Notes: generated by a model not told the origin, from the letters alone. A stretch of DNA of 9,650 nt from Stenotrophomonas sp. (GCA_003510825.1 DOKO01000394.1:1-9650); one strand, 5' to 3'. Counted from the first letter of the stretch, positions 1 through 6,785 are shown. Made by a program: numbers and translations.

Positions 1-13
1 CATGGCGCCTGCG

Positions 14-49
14 GTCCTGGCGACGGCCTGACCTCCGCCGCCCCAGGAC
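14..49 (-). other. Stem-loop after edd, in front of a possible eda start
   Basis: Read on the minus strand, GTCCTGG pairs with CCAGGAC (7 bp), then after a 2-nt GG bulge CGGCGG pairs with CCGTCG (6 bp, one G-U), leaving an 8-nt loop. It begins 39 nt after the edd stop codon. No U-run follows, so it is not a typical intrinsic terminator. It ends about 10 nt before an ATG formed by the complement of positions 1-3, with CAGG in between. If that ATG starts eda (usual ED partner of edd, inferred only), the hairpin sits against its ribosome binding site and could affect its translation or mRNA stability. Confidence 0.5.
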
Positions 50-88
50 ACCAACCGCCGCAACAAACCCGCAGCGCTCTTCAACAAC

Positions 89-2005
89 TCAGGCGTCCTT
101 CGCCTCATGCGGCGCCGCCGCAGCCGCGGCATCATGCCCCAGCTCATATTCCGAATCGTAATCCCACGGCCCACCATCCGCCGCCGCCGGCCCGCACGAA
201 ATCGAAATCGCCCCCTGGTCCGCCGGCCCCACCACGCGACGATTGATCGCGAACAGGTTGCGGCCCAGGTCATGCGCCGCCGGCGCCGTGTTCGGCGCCA
301 GCGAACGTGCCGCCCACTCGGCCGCATCCACCAGCACTTCCAGCGTGCCGGCTTCACCGTCCAGGCGGATCATGTCGCCCTCGCGCACCTTGGCCAGCGG
401 GCCGCCGCGCGCCGCTTCCGGCGTCACGTGGATCGCCGCCGGGATCTTGCCCGAGGCACCGGACAGGCGACCGTCGGTGACCAGTGCCACGCGCCGGCCC
501 TGGTTCTGCAGCAGGCCCAGCAGCGGCGCCAGCGAATGCAGTTCCGGCATGCCGTTCGCACGCGGGCCCTGGTAACGCACCACCGCCACGAAATGCTCCG
601 GCAGCAGGCCACCGGCGTGCAGCTTGTTCAACACCTGCGGTGCATCGACCACCACGGCCGGTGCCTCGATGGTACGGTACTGCGGCTTCACCGCCGACAG
701 CTTGATCAGCGACTTGCCCAGGTTGCCGCGCAGCAGGCGCAGGCCACCCTGGCTTTCGAACGGGTTGTCGACGCTGCGCACCACTTCTTCATCGGCGCTG
801 CGTTCCAGGCCCGGCAGGTAGACCAGCTTGCCGTCGCGCAGCTGCGGCTCGCGGGCGTAGTCGGCCATGCCACCACGGGCCACGCTGACGATATCGCCGT
901 GCATCAGGCCGGCCTTGATCAGCTCGCCGAACACGAACGCCGGGCCACCGGCCGCGGCGAAGCGGTTCACGTCGGCTTCGCCGTTCGGATAGACGCGGGC
1001 CAGCAGCGGAACCAGCTGCGACAGCTCGTCGAAGTCGTCCCAGGTCAGCACGATGCCGGCAGCGCGGGCCACGGCGATCCAGTGAATGGTGTGGTTGGTC
1101 GAACCACCGGTGGCCATCAGCGCGATGACCGCGTTGAGGATCGCGCGCTCGTCGATGATGCGGCCCAACGGACGGAAATCGTCGCCCAGCGCGGTGATGT
1201 CCAGCGCACGCTCGGTGGCTTCGCGGGTCAGCGCGTCGCGCAGCGGCGTATCCGGGTTGACGAACGACGCGCCCGGCAGCTGCACGCCCATCGCTTCCAG
1301 CAGCACCTGGTTGGAATTGGCAGTGCCGTAGAAGGTGCAGGTGCCGACGCCGTGGTACGAGGCGGACTCGGCTTCCAGCAGTTCCTCGCGGGTGGCTTCG
1401 CCGGCGGCGTAGCGCTCGCGTACTTCGGCCTTCTGCTTGTTCGGAATGCCCGGGGTCATCGGGCCGGCCGGCACGAACACCGCCGGCAGGTGGCCGAAGG
1501 CCAGTGCACCGATCAGCAGGCCCGGCACGATCTTGTCGCACACGCCGAGGTGGATGGTGGTGTCGAACATGTCGTGGCTGAGGCCGATGGCCGTGGCCTG
1601 CGCGATCACGTCGCGCGAGAACAGCGACAGTTCCATGCCGCCGCGACCCTGGGTCACGCCGTCGCACATCGCCGGCACCGCGCCGGCCACCTGTGCGGTC
1701 GCGCCGAGTTCGCGGGCGACCTCACGGATCTGCTCCGGGTAGGTCTCGAACGGCTGGTGCGCCGACAGCATGTCGTTGTAGGCGGTGATGATGCCCAGGT
1801 TCGGGGTCACGCCGCCGCGCAAGCGGCTCTTGTCGGTCGTGCCGCAGGCGGCGAAGCCGTGGGCGAGGTTGCCGCAGCTCAGGCGGCTGCGGAACGGGCC
1901 ATCGCGCAGGGCGGCGTCGATCGCGGCCAGGTAGGCGGCGCGCGACGCGGCGCTGCGGCGGATGACGCGATCGGTGATGGCTTGCAGTTGCGGATGGAGG
2001 CTCAT
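89..2005 (-). CDS. edd: 6-phosphogluconate dehydratase
   Basis: Cytoplasmic Entner-Doudoroff enzyme converting 6-phosphogluconate to 2-keto-3-deoxy-6-phosphogluconate, and a member of the IlvD/Edd [4Fe-4S] dehydratase family. The 638-residue product carries both family signatures: GVCDKIVPGLLIG at residues 154-166 and VTDGRLSGASGKIP at 509-522. Cys156 and Cys223 (GTCTFYGTAN) align with the cluster ligands of E. coli Edd; Cys114 (MCDGVTQGRGG) is also conserved. The start MSLHPQLQAITDRV fits the family N-terminus, although no clear Shine-Dalgarno precedes the ATG. Length is a little above the usual ~600 because of an alanine-rich tail (residues 625-638). It is the fourth gene of the zwf-glk-pgl-edd cluster, 57 bp after pgl. 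The gap contains a strong hairpin, so its expression may be partly uncoupled from the upstream genes. Identification is firm. Confidence 0.97.
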   Translation of the reverse strand: MSLHPQLQAITDRVIRRSAASRAAYLAAIDAALRDGPFRSRLSCGNLAHGFAACGTTDKSRLRGGVTPNLGIITAYNDMLSAHQPFETYPEQIREVARELGATAQVAGAVPAMCDGVTQGRGGMELSLFSRDVIAQATAIGLSHDMFDTTIHLGVCDKIVPGLLIGALAFGHLPAVFVPAGPMTPGIPNKQKAEVRERYAAGEATREELLEAESASYHGVGTCTFYGTANSNQVLLEAMGVQLPGASFVNPDTPLRDALTREATERALDITALGDDFRPLGRIIDERAILNAVIALMATGGSTNHTIHWIAVARAAGIVLTWDDFDELSQLVPLLARVYPNGEADVNRFAAAGGPAFVFGELIKAGLMHGDIVSVARGGMADYAREPQLRDGKLVYLPGLERSADEEVVRSVDNPFESQGGLRLLRGNLGKSLIKLSAVKPQYRTIEAPAVVVDAPQVLNKLHAGGLLPEHFVAVVRYQGPRANGMPELHSLAPLLGLLQNQGRRVALVTDGRLSGASGKIPAAIHVTPEAARGGPLAKVREGDMIRLDGEAGTLEVLVDAAEWAARSLAPNTAPAAHDLGRNLFAINRRVVGPADQGAISISCGPAAADGGPWDYDSEYELGHDAAAAAAPHEAKDA

Positions 2006-2038
2006 TGGCTACCAGCGTTCAAGGTGGCGAGAGGCAAG

Positions 2039-2059
2039 CGGCGGCGGGCGCCGCCGCCG
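2039..2059 (-). other. Perfect 9-bp GC hairpin between pgl and edd
   Basis: CGGCGGCGG (2039-2047) and CCGCCGCCG (2051-2059) are exact reverse complements separated by only 3 nt, so the transcript can fold into an all-GC stem. It starts 3 nt after the pgl stop codon and fills much of the 57-bp gap before edd. There is no U-tract on the minus strand (the RNA continues CUUGCCUCUCG), so full termination is unlikely. A partial terminator, an mRNA processing or stability element, or simple GC-rich drift are all possible. Confidence 0.6.
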
Positions 2060-2062
2060 ACG

Positions 2063-2785
2063 TCAATCAGCCCAGTGCACGCGCAGGCGCGCGCCGTCCA
2101 GGTTGATTGCATTGAGGATCGGGTACAGCTGCGCATCGTTGCTGTCCAGCGCCTGGCGCAGCACCTGCAGCTTCTGCTTGCCGCGCAGCAGCAGCAGGCG
2201 CTGGCGGCACTGGCCCAGGCCACGCGGGGTCAGGGTGATGCGCAGCGGCCACTGGTTGGCGCCGGGGCAGCCGGTGGCATCCAGCGCGGCGTAGGGCAGG
2301 GTGCTTTCCAGGGCACGGGCCAGATCCTTCGAGCCCGGGAACAGCGAGGCGGTGTGGCCGTCGTTGCCCATGCCCAGCGCCACGACGCTCGGCGCCTGGC
2401 TGTGCTGGGCCTGCAGGTTGGCGGTGTACACGCATTCGGGCAGCGGCTTGCCGATGCGCACCAGCGGATCGAAGTGGGCACCTTCGGCGCGCTTGAGCAG
2501 ATGCTCGCGCACCAGCCAGGCATTGCTGTCGCGATCCTGCGGCGACAGCCAGCGCTCATCGGCCAGGCTCACTTCCACCCGGTCCCAGAGCACGTCCAGC
2601 TCGGCCAGCGCCTGGTACACCGGCGCCGGGGTGGTGCCACCGGACAGCAGGATGCGGGCGCGGCCCACTTCGTTGATGTCGTGGTTGATCGCCTGGGCCA
2701 TTTCGGCGGCCACGGCTTCGATCCAGCCATCGGCATCGCCGTGGCTGATGAAGTCGATGCGGTCGTCGTGGAAGGTCGGGCTCAT
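2063..2785 (-). CDS. pgl: 6-phosphogluconolactonase (DevB type)
   Basis: Hydrolyses 6-phosphogluconolactone, the product of Zwf, to 6-phosphogluconate in the cytoplasm. The 240-residue protein has the expected length for the DevB/Pgl family, which shares the glucosamine-6-P isomerase fold. It shows the family motifs in order: LLSGGTTPAPVYQ (46-58), SLADERW (73-79), GMGNDGHTASLFPG (138-151) and RITLTPRGL (182-190). Asp142 and His144 in the NDGH segment fall where the catalytic residues are expected. The start is well supported: AGGAG at 2793-2797 lies 7 nt before the ATG, and the ATG overlaps the glk stop as ATGA, implying translational coupling. Between glk and edd in the same operon, it completes the conversion of glucose-6-P to 6-phosphogluconate. 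E. coli uses a different lactonase family (YbhE). Confidence 0.96.
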   Translation of the reverse strand: MSPTFHDDRIDFISHGDADGWIEAVAAEMAQAINHDINEVGRARILLSGGTTPAPVYQALAELDVLWDRVEVSLADERWLSPQDRDSNAWLVREHLLKRAEGAHFDPLVRIGKPLPECVYTANLQAQHSQAPSVVALGMGNDGHTASLFPGSKDLARALESTLPYAALDATGCPGANQWPLRITLTPRGLGQCRQRLLLLRGKQKLQVLRQALDSNDAQLYPILNAINLDGARLRVHWAD

Positions 2786-3789
2786 GCGGCAACTCCTGTA
2801 GCGTCACGTTCGGCGTCGGCGGCATAGGCGGCGGCGCCCAGCAGCCCGGGGCAGGGGTGCATGATCGCCAGCGACGGCACCCGCGCCATGATCGAAGAGA
2901 ACCGGCCCTTGTGTTCGAAGCGCTGGCGGAAGCCGGAATGCTGCAACGAATCGAGCATCTTCGGCACCAGGCCACCGGTCAGGAACACGCCGTCCCAGGC
3001 GCCCTGCACCAGCACCAGGTCACCGGCGATGGCACCGAACACGGCGCAGAACACGTCCACCGTGCGCATCGCCTGCGGGTCACCCAGCGCGGCACGCGCG
3101 GTGACGTCGGCCGGCTGCAGCTGGCCCGGATCGAAACCGGCCATCTCGCACACGGCGCGATGGATGTTGACCAGGCCGGGGCCGCAGATCAGGCGTTCGT
3201 TGGAGACGCGGCCGAACTGCTCGGACAGGATCTCCAGGATGCGGATCTCCTCCGGCGTGCCCGGCGGGAAGCTGACGTGGCCGCCTTCGGTTTCCAGCGG
3301 ATAGCTGCGGCCGTGGCGCACGATCAGGCCGCCGACACCGAGGCCGGTGCCCGGACCGATCACGCCGTAGTTGCGCGACTCGCCCGGTGCGGCCGGGGTC
3401 CAGTGCGCGCCGCCGATCTGGATCACGTCATGCGGCTGCAGCAGGGCCACGGCCATCGCCTGCGCGGCGAAGTCGTTGATCAGGTGCAGTTCGTCGAAGC
3501 CGAGCATGGCCGCGGTGCGGCTGCGCGAGATCACCCACGGATGGTTGGTGATGCGTGCTTCGTCGCCGTCCACGCGGCCGGCCACCGCGAACACGCCGCG
3601 GCGCGCGGTGGCGCCGGCCTGTTCCAGGTAGTGGCGCGCGGCATCACCCAGCGAAGGGAACTCGGCCACCGCGTACTCGCGGATGCTGTCCTTCTGCAGG
3701 GGCGCGTCCAGCGAGGTGTCGGCGAGGGCGAAGCGGGCGTTGGTGCCGCCGATGTCGGCGACCAGCACGGGCTGGCTGCCGACACTCAT
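2782..3789 (-). CDS. glk: Glucokinase (ROK-unrelated bacterial Glk family)
   Basis: ATP-dependent phosphorylation of free glucose to glucose-6-phosphate in the cytoplasm. The 335-residue protein belongs to the bacterial glucokinase family (Pfam Glucokinase). It shows the phosphate-binding DIGGTNARFAL (12-22), LINDFAAQA (103-111) with catalytic Asp106, GPGTGLGVGGL (145-155), TEGGHVSFPP (167-176) with glucose-contacting Glu168 and His171, and NERLICGPGL (197-206) with Glu198. These match Glu157, His160 and Glu187 of E. coli Glk. The C-terminal TGGLVPKML (271-279) is also typical. The ATG overlaps the zwf stop (ATGA) and has GGAG at 3796-3799, 6 nt upstream, so the start is good. Its place in an ED operon suggests glucose enters as the free sugar and is phosphorylated inside, rather than by a PTS. 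Confidence 0.95.
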   Translation of the reverse strand: MSVGSQPVLVADIGGTNARFALADTSLDAPLQKDSIREYAVAEFPSLGDAARHYLEQAGATARRGVFAVAGRVDGDEARITNHPWVISRSRTAAMLGFDELHLINDFAAQAMAVALLQPHDVIQIGGAHWTPAAPGESRNYGVIGPGTGLGVGGLIVRHGRSYPLETEGGHVSFPPGTPEEIRILEILSEQFGRVSNERLICGPGLVNIHRAVCEMAGFDPGQLQPADVTARAALGDPQAMRTVDVFCAVFGAIAGDLVLVQGAWDGVFLTGGLVPKMLDSLQHSGFRQRFEHKGRFSSIMARVPSLAIMHPCPGLLGAAAYAADAERDATGVAA

Positions 3790-5222
3790 GCCGATGCTCC
3801 GCTGTCCGGGGCGTCAACACCCTGCGGCAGGAAGTCGGTGGCGTTGTCCGGGCCCCACTGGCCGGCCGGGTAGGGTTCCAGCGGCAGGTTGGCGGCCTTC
3901 CAGGCATCGGCCACGCTGTCGATCCAGGCCCAGGCCGCGCGCACTTCGTCATCGCGCACGAACAGGGTGTGGTTGCCATTGAAGGCATCCAGGAACAGGC
4001 GCTCGTAGGCGATGCGGCGGTGCAGGCCGGTCGGCACGGACAGTTCCAGTTCCAGCGGGTGCAGTTCCAGCGCGCCCCATTCCGGGCCGGCCAGGCTGCT
4101 CATCAGGCCCAGTTCGATGTTTTCCTGCGGCTGCAGCTGGAACACCAGGCGGTTCGGCGCGGCCTGCGCACGCTGCGGGCGCTCGAACAGCCAGTGGGTG
4201 ACCGGCTTCAGCGTGACCACCACGCGGGTGGTGCGCTCGGCCAGGCGCTTGCCGGTGACCAGGTGGAACGGCACGCCGCTCCAGCGCCAGTTGTCGATGT
4301 GCGCGGTGACGCCGGCGAAGGTTTCCACGTCGCTGCCTTCCGGCGGCTGGTAGGCCTGGGCCGGCTGGCCGTTGATGCTGCCGGCGGTGTAGCGGCCGCG
4401 GATGCTGTCACGGGCGGCGTTCTTCGCGTCCAGCGGGCGCAGGGCGCGCAGCACCTTGACCTTCTCGTCGCGGATGCGGTCGGCTTCCAGCGAGGCCGGC
4501 GGCTCCATCGCCACCATGCACAGCAGCTGCAGGATGTGGCTCTGCACCATGTCGCGCAGCGCGCCGGAGCGGGCGTAGTACGCGTCGCGGCCGTCCACGC
4601 CTTCGCTCTCGGCCACCAGGATGTGCACCGATTCGATGTAGTTGCGGTTCCACACCGCTTCCAGCAGCGTGTTGCCGAAGCGCAGGGCGATCAGGTTCTG
4701 CACCGCCGCCTTGCCCAGGTAGTGGTCCAGGCGGAACACGCGGTCTTCGTCGATCCATTGGCCGATGGTGGAGATGATCTCCTCGGCGCTCTCGCTGTCG
4801 CTGCCGATCGGCTTTTCCAGCATCAGGCGCGACGGTGCTGCCAGGGCGCCGCCCTTGGCCAGGCCTTCGCAGGTGGAGATGTACAGGCCCGGCGGGATGG
4901 CCAGGTAGCTGACGCAGCGGCGGTCGACCAGGTCGGAGACGGCGGCGGCGACCGAGTCGACGTCACGCAGGTCCACCGAGCGGTAGTCGATGCGGCGCAG
5001 CAGGGAGGCGATGTCCTCCTGGCTGGCCATCGGCATGGCCTGCTGCAGTCGCGGCCGCAGGATATCGTGGAAGGCTTCGGTGTCATGGCCGGACAGGGCC
5101 AGCGCACGGATGCGGAAGTCCTCCGGCAGCAGGCCGTCGCCAAGCAGGCGCAGCAGCGAAGGGAACAGGTAGCGCTGGGCCAGATCGCCTGTGGCACCAA
5201 ACAGGAAGAGGGTGTCGTGCAT
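3786..5222 (-). CDS. zwf: Glucose-6-phosphate 1-dehydrogenase
   Basis: Oxidises glucose-6-P to 6-phosphogluconolactone with reduction of NAD(P)+. It is the entry to both the ED and the oxidative pentose phosphate routes and the first gene of this operon. Numbering here is from the farthest upstream ATG (5267): nucleotide-binding FGATGDLAQ (23-31), YLAIPPGLY (121-129), EKPIG (151-155), substrate-binding RLDHYLGK (179-186), catalytic-base region VQSHILQLL (241-249, His244) and FHLVTGKRL (334-342). Two family-conserved spots differ: the usual DHYLGKET is DHYLGKAA and the usual QNH is QSH, although the key Asp, His and Lys residues remain. The start is uncertain. ATGs at 5222, 5249 and 5267 are in frame and none has a good Shine-Dalgarno. 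I chose 5222 (MHDTLFLFGATGDL, 478 residues) because the preceding 15 residues look non-family. Confidence 0.95.
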   Translation of the reverse strand: MHDTLFLFGATGDLAQRYLFPSLLRLLGDGLLPEDFRIRALALSGHDTEAFHDILRPRLQQAMPMASQEDIASLLRRIDYRSVDLRDVDSVAAAVSDLVDRRCVSYLAIPPGLYISTCEGLAKGGALAAPSRLMLEKPIGSDSESAEEIISTIGQWIDEDRVFRLDHYLGKAAVQNLIALRFGNTLLEAVWNRNYIESVHILVAESEGVDGRDAYYARSGALRDMVQSHILQLLCMVAMEPPASLEADRIRDEKVKVLRALRPLDAKNAARDSIRGRYTAGSINGQPAQAYQPPEGSDVETFAGVTAHIDNWRWSGVPFHLVTGKRLAERTTRVVVTLKPVTHWLFERPQRAQAAPNRLVFQLQPQENIELGLMSSLAGPEWGALELHPLELELSVPTGLHRRIAYERLFLDAFNGNHTLFVRDDEVRAAWAWIDSVADAWKAANLPLEPYPAGQWGPDNATDFLPQGVDAPDSGASA

Positions 5223-5324
5223 CGCTCGAGTTTCAGATCCGGGTGACATCGTTGTCAATCGCTTCATGGCTGGGTTCAGGGGACATCCGCGCTACTGTCT
5301 GTCCGAGGCTCGATGGGGGCGGAT

Positions 5325-5340
5325 TTCCGGCAGGCCGGAA
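5325..5340. promoter_or_regulatory. 16-bp perfect dyad upstream of zwf
   Basis: TTCCGGC and GCCGGAA are exact inverted repeats around a central AG. The site lies 58-73 bp upstream of the farthest zwf ATG (103-118 bp from the preferred start at 5222). The 2-nt centre favours a protein-binding DNA dyad over an RNA hairpin, although a 6-bp stem with a CAGG loop is also possible in the transcript. It could be a regulator site for zwf or a leader structure; the binding protein is unknown. Confidence 0.4.
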
Positions 5341-5429
5341 GACCGTTCCATTCGTAACCACTACGACGATGACCTTTCGTCTGGTCGTCGAAGCAGATCG
5401 GCGCGCACCGACGTTCGGATAGTGCCACG

Positions 5430-5443
5430 TGAAAACGTTTACA
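5430..5443. promoter_or_regulatory. LacI/GalR-family operator-like site
   Basis: TGAAAACGTTTACA is a near-perfect palindrome (six of seven half-site positions pair) centred on CG, the form typical of LacI-family operators (TGNAANCGNTTNCA-like). It is flanked by TGCCA (5423-5427) and TGGCA (5444-5448), a slightly offset outer inverted repeat. It lies midway in the divergent region, about 130 bp before the ATPase ATG and over 160 bp before zwf, and overlaps a possible plus-strand -35 box. A sugar-responsive repressor acting on one or both transcription units is the natural inference. No such regulator gene lies in the window. Confidence 0.5.
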
Positions 5444-5575
5444 TGGCAGAATGGGCAACTGTATTCGATTGCAGTGGTCGCCGTCATGCGGCAGCTGCGC
5501 AATCATCACTGCCATCGGGAGGGCCGAGGCAGTCCCCAATGACAGCCCGGCGTCGGGCGGACTGGATAGATTGAA

Positions 5576-6658
5576 ATGGCAAAAGTGCAGTTGCAGGGTG
5601 TGCGCAAGGTCTACGACAACGGCCAGGTCGCGGTGAAGGACGCCACCTTCGAGGTCGCCGATGGCGAGCTCATGGTGCTGGTCGGACCGTCCGGGTGTGG
5701 CAAGTCGACCCTGCTGCGGATGGTGGCGGGTCTGGAGGAGATCAGTGGTGGCACGCTGACCATCGGCGACCGCGTGGTCAACGATGTGGCGCCGAAGGAT
5801 CGCGACATCGCCATGGTGTTCCAGAGTTATGCGCTGTACCCGCACATGACCGTGGCCGAGAACCTGGCCTTCGGCCTGAAGCTGCGCGGCCACGACAAGG
5901 CGACCATCGACAAGCGCATCGCCGAGGCGGCGCAGACGCTGGGCCTGACCGAGATGATGGACAAGCTGCCCAAGGCGATGTCCGGCGGCCAGCGCCAGCG
6001 CGTGGCCCTGGGCCGTGCGCTGGTGCGCGAGCCGGCGGTGTTCCTGCTGGACGAGCCGCTGTCCAACCTGGATGCCAAGCTGCGCCACAGCGTGCGTACC
6101 GAGATCGCGCAGCTGCACCGCAAGCTGGGCACCACCATGATCTACGTGACGCATGACCAGGTCGAAGCGATGACCCTGGGCCAGCGCATCGTGGTGCTGA
6201 AGGACGGCATCATCCAGCAGATCGACACGCCGATGGCGCTGTACGACCGCCCGGCCAACCTGTTCGTGGCCGGCTTCCTCGGCAGCCCGGCAATGAACGT
6301 GCTGCGCGGCACGCTGCAGGGCGATGCCGGCGGCGTGACCGTGGTCGATGGCGAGTGGCGCGCGCCGCTGGGCCAGGCCACCATCGACCCGGCATGGCTG
6401 CAGAAGTCGATTGCCGTGGGCGTGCGTCCGGAGCACCTGCAGCCGGCGGGTGCCGACGATACGCATGCATTCACCGCACGCATCGAGGGCATCGAGCCGG
6501 TCGGCAACGAGATCTTCGTCAACCTGAGCAGCGGCAAGCACGCGCTGACCATGCGCGTGGCGCCGCAGTCGCTGCCGGGCGTGGGCGAGGACATCCGCGT
6601 GGCGATCCACCCGCAGGGCCTGCATTTCTTCGATGCGGAAACCGGCGAGCGCCTGTAA
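5576..6658 (+). CDS. ugpC: Sugar ABC transporter ATP-binding protein (UgpC/MsmX/MalK type)
   Basis: ATPase subunit expected to bind on the cytoplasmic side of a CUT1-type importer and power uptake of sugars or glycerol-3-phosphate. The 360-residue protein has Walker A GPSGCGKST (37-45), Q-loop Gln83 (VFQSYALYPHMTV), ABC signature MSGGQRQR (135-142), Walker B VFLLDEP (155-161), D-loop SNLD (163-166) and H-loop His193. A C-terminal MalK-like regulatory/TOBE region follows (about 240-355, with VRPEHL at 283-288 and IHPQGLHFFD at 344-353). No permease or binding-protein gene accompanies it here, so it may serve one or several transporters encoded elsewhere, as MsmX does in Bacillus; this is inference. 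It is divergent from the ED operon. The ATG fits the family N-terminus, with only a weak GGA upstream. The gene symbol is a family name and does not establish the substrate. Confidence 0.88.
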   Translation: MAKVQLQGVRKVYDNGQVAVKDATFEVADGELMVLVGPSGCGKSTLLRMVAGLEEISGGTLTIGDRVVNDVAPKDRDIAMVFQSYALYPHMTVAENLAFGLKLRGHDKATIDKRIAEAAQTLGLTEMMDKLPKAMSGGQRQRVALGRALVREPAVFLLDEPLSNLDAKLRHSVRTEIAQLHRKLGTTMIYVTHDQVEAMTLGQRIVVLKDGIIQQIDTPMALYDRPANLFVAGFLGSPAMNVLRGTLQGDAGGVTVVDGEWRAPLGQATIDPAWLQKSIAVGVRPEHLQPAGADDTHAFTARIEGIEPVGNEIFVNLSSGKHALTMRVAPQSLPGVGEDIRVAIHPQGLHFFDAETGERL

Positions 6659-6664
6659 GCGGCG

Positions 6665-6687
6665 GTAGCGCCGGGCCATGCCCGGCG
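6665..6687 (+). repeat. GTAG-headed palindrome (SMAG-like REP)
   Basis: GTAG (6665-6668) is followed directly by a perfect 8-bp stem CGCCGGGC / GCCCGGCG around a CAT loop. A tetranucleotide GTAG at the foot of a short GC hairpin is the hallmark of the SMAG family described in Stenotrophomonas maltophilia. It begins 7 bp after the stop codon of the ATPase gene. It could also act as its 3' mRNA-stabilising or terminating hairpin, although no U-run follows. Confidence 0.7.
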
Positions 6688-6698
6688 TCATGACCGGC

Positions 6699-6723
6699 GT
6701 GCGGACCAACGGTCCGCACCTAC
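6699..6723 (-). repeat. GTAG-headed palindrome, copy A of an identical pair
   Basis: On the minus strand GTAG is followed by GTGCGGACC, a GTT loop and GGTCCGCAC, a perfect 9-bp stem. The same 25 bp recur exactly at 6748-6772 in the same orientation, 49 bp apart. Stem sequence differs from the element at 6665-6687, so two sub-families are present. It matches the architecture of SMAG elements, which often occur as dimers. Confidence 0.75.
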
Positions 6724-6747
6724 CAGGTCCACATCCACCGGCTTGTC

Positions 6748-6772
6748 GTGCGGACCAACGGTCCGCACCTAC
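6748..6772 (-). repeat. GTAG-headed palindrome, copy B of an identical pair
   Basis: Exact duplicate of the 25-bp element at 6699-6723: GTAG plus a perfect 9-bp stem with GTT loop on the minus strand. It is bracketed by CATCCAC (6732-6738) and GTGGATG (6776-6782), an outer 7-bp inverted repeat, so a larger cruciform-like structure around this copy is possible. It lies 23 bp downstream of the ygfZ stop codon in the ygfZ transcript. Confidence 0.75.
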
Positions 6773-6785
6773 CGCGTGGATGCGG

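Larger units (their letters stand above)
5268..5575. promoter_or_regulatory. Divergent regulatory region between zwf and the ABC ATPase gene
   Basis: About 308 bp without a supportable gene; the short reading frames here lack recognisable content. It should hold the promoters of both the minus-strand ED operon and the plus-strand ATPase gene. The AT content rises around 5430-5470. Visible elements are a LacI-type operator-like dyad (5430-5443), a 16-bp palindrome (5325-5340), a split inverted repeat GATTGC/GCAATC (5467-5472 and 5499-5504), and a small stem GCCCG/CGGGC (5545-5558) just before the ATPase start. TTTACA at 5438-5443 could be a plus-strand -35 box, but the matching -10 (TATTCG, 5462-5467) is poor. 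I cannot assign either promoter with confidence. No HexR-like TGTAAT...ATTACA site is seen. Confidence 0.6.

Noticed and set aside
107..2827. Very long plus-strand open frame (906 codons) antisense to edd and pgl
   Set aside because: It is rich in His, Arg, Gln and Ala with no family motif, and lies exactly opposite two well-recognised genes. Long antisense frames are common in GC-rich coding DNA.
3555..5246. 563-codon plus-strand frame antisense to zwf
   Set aside because: Composition is typical of a shadow frame, no motif is recognisable, and the minus-strand zwf has full family motifs throughout.
5438..5467. Plus-strand promoter TTTACA-18-TATTCG for the ATPase gene
   Set aside because: The -35 is fair but the -10 matches only three of six bases, so I do not list it as a promoter.
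6699..6772. CRISPR-like array from the repeated 25-bp palindromes
   Set aside because: There are only two identical copies, no regular spacers and no cas genes; the GTAG-headed hairpins fit REP elements.
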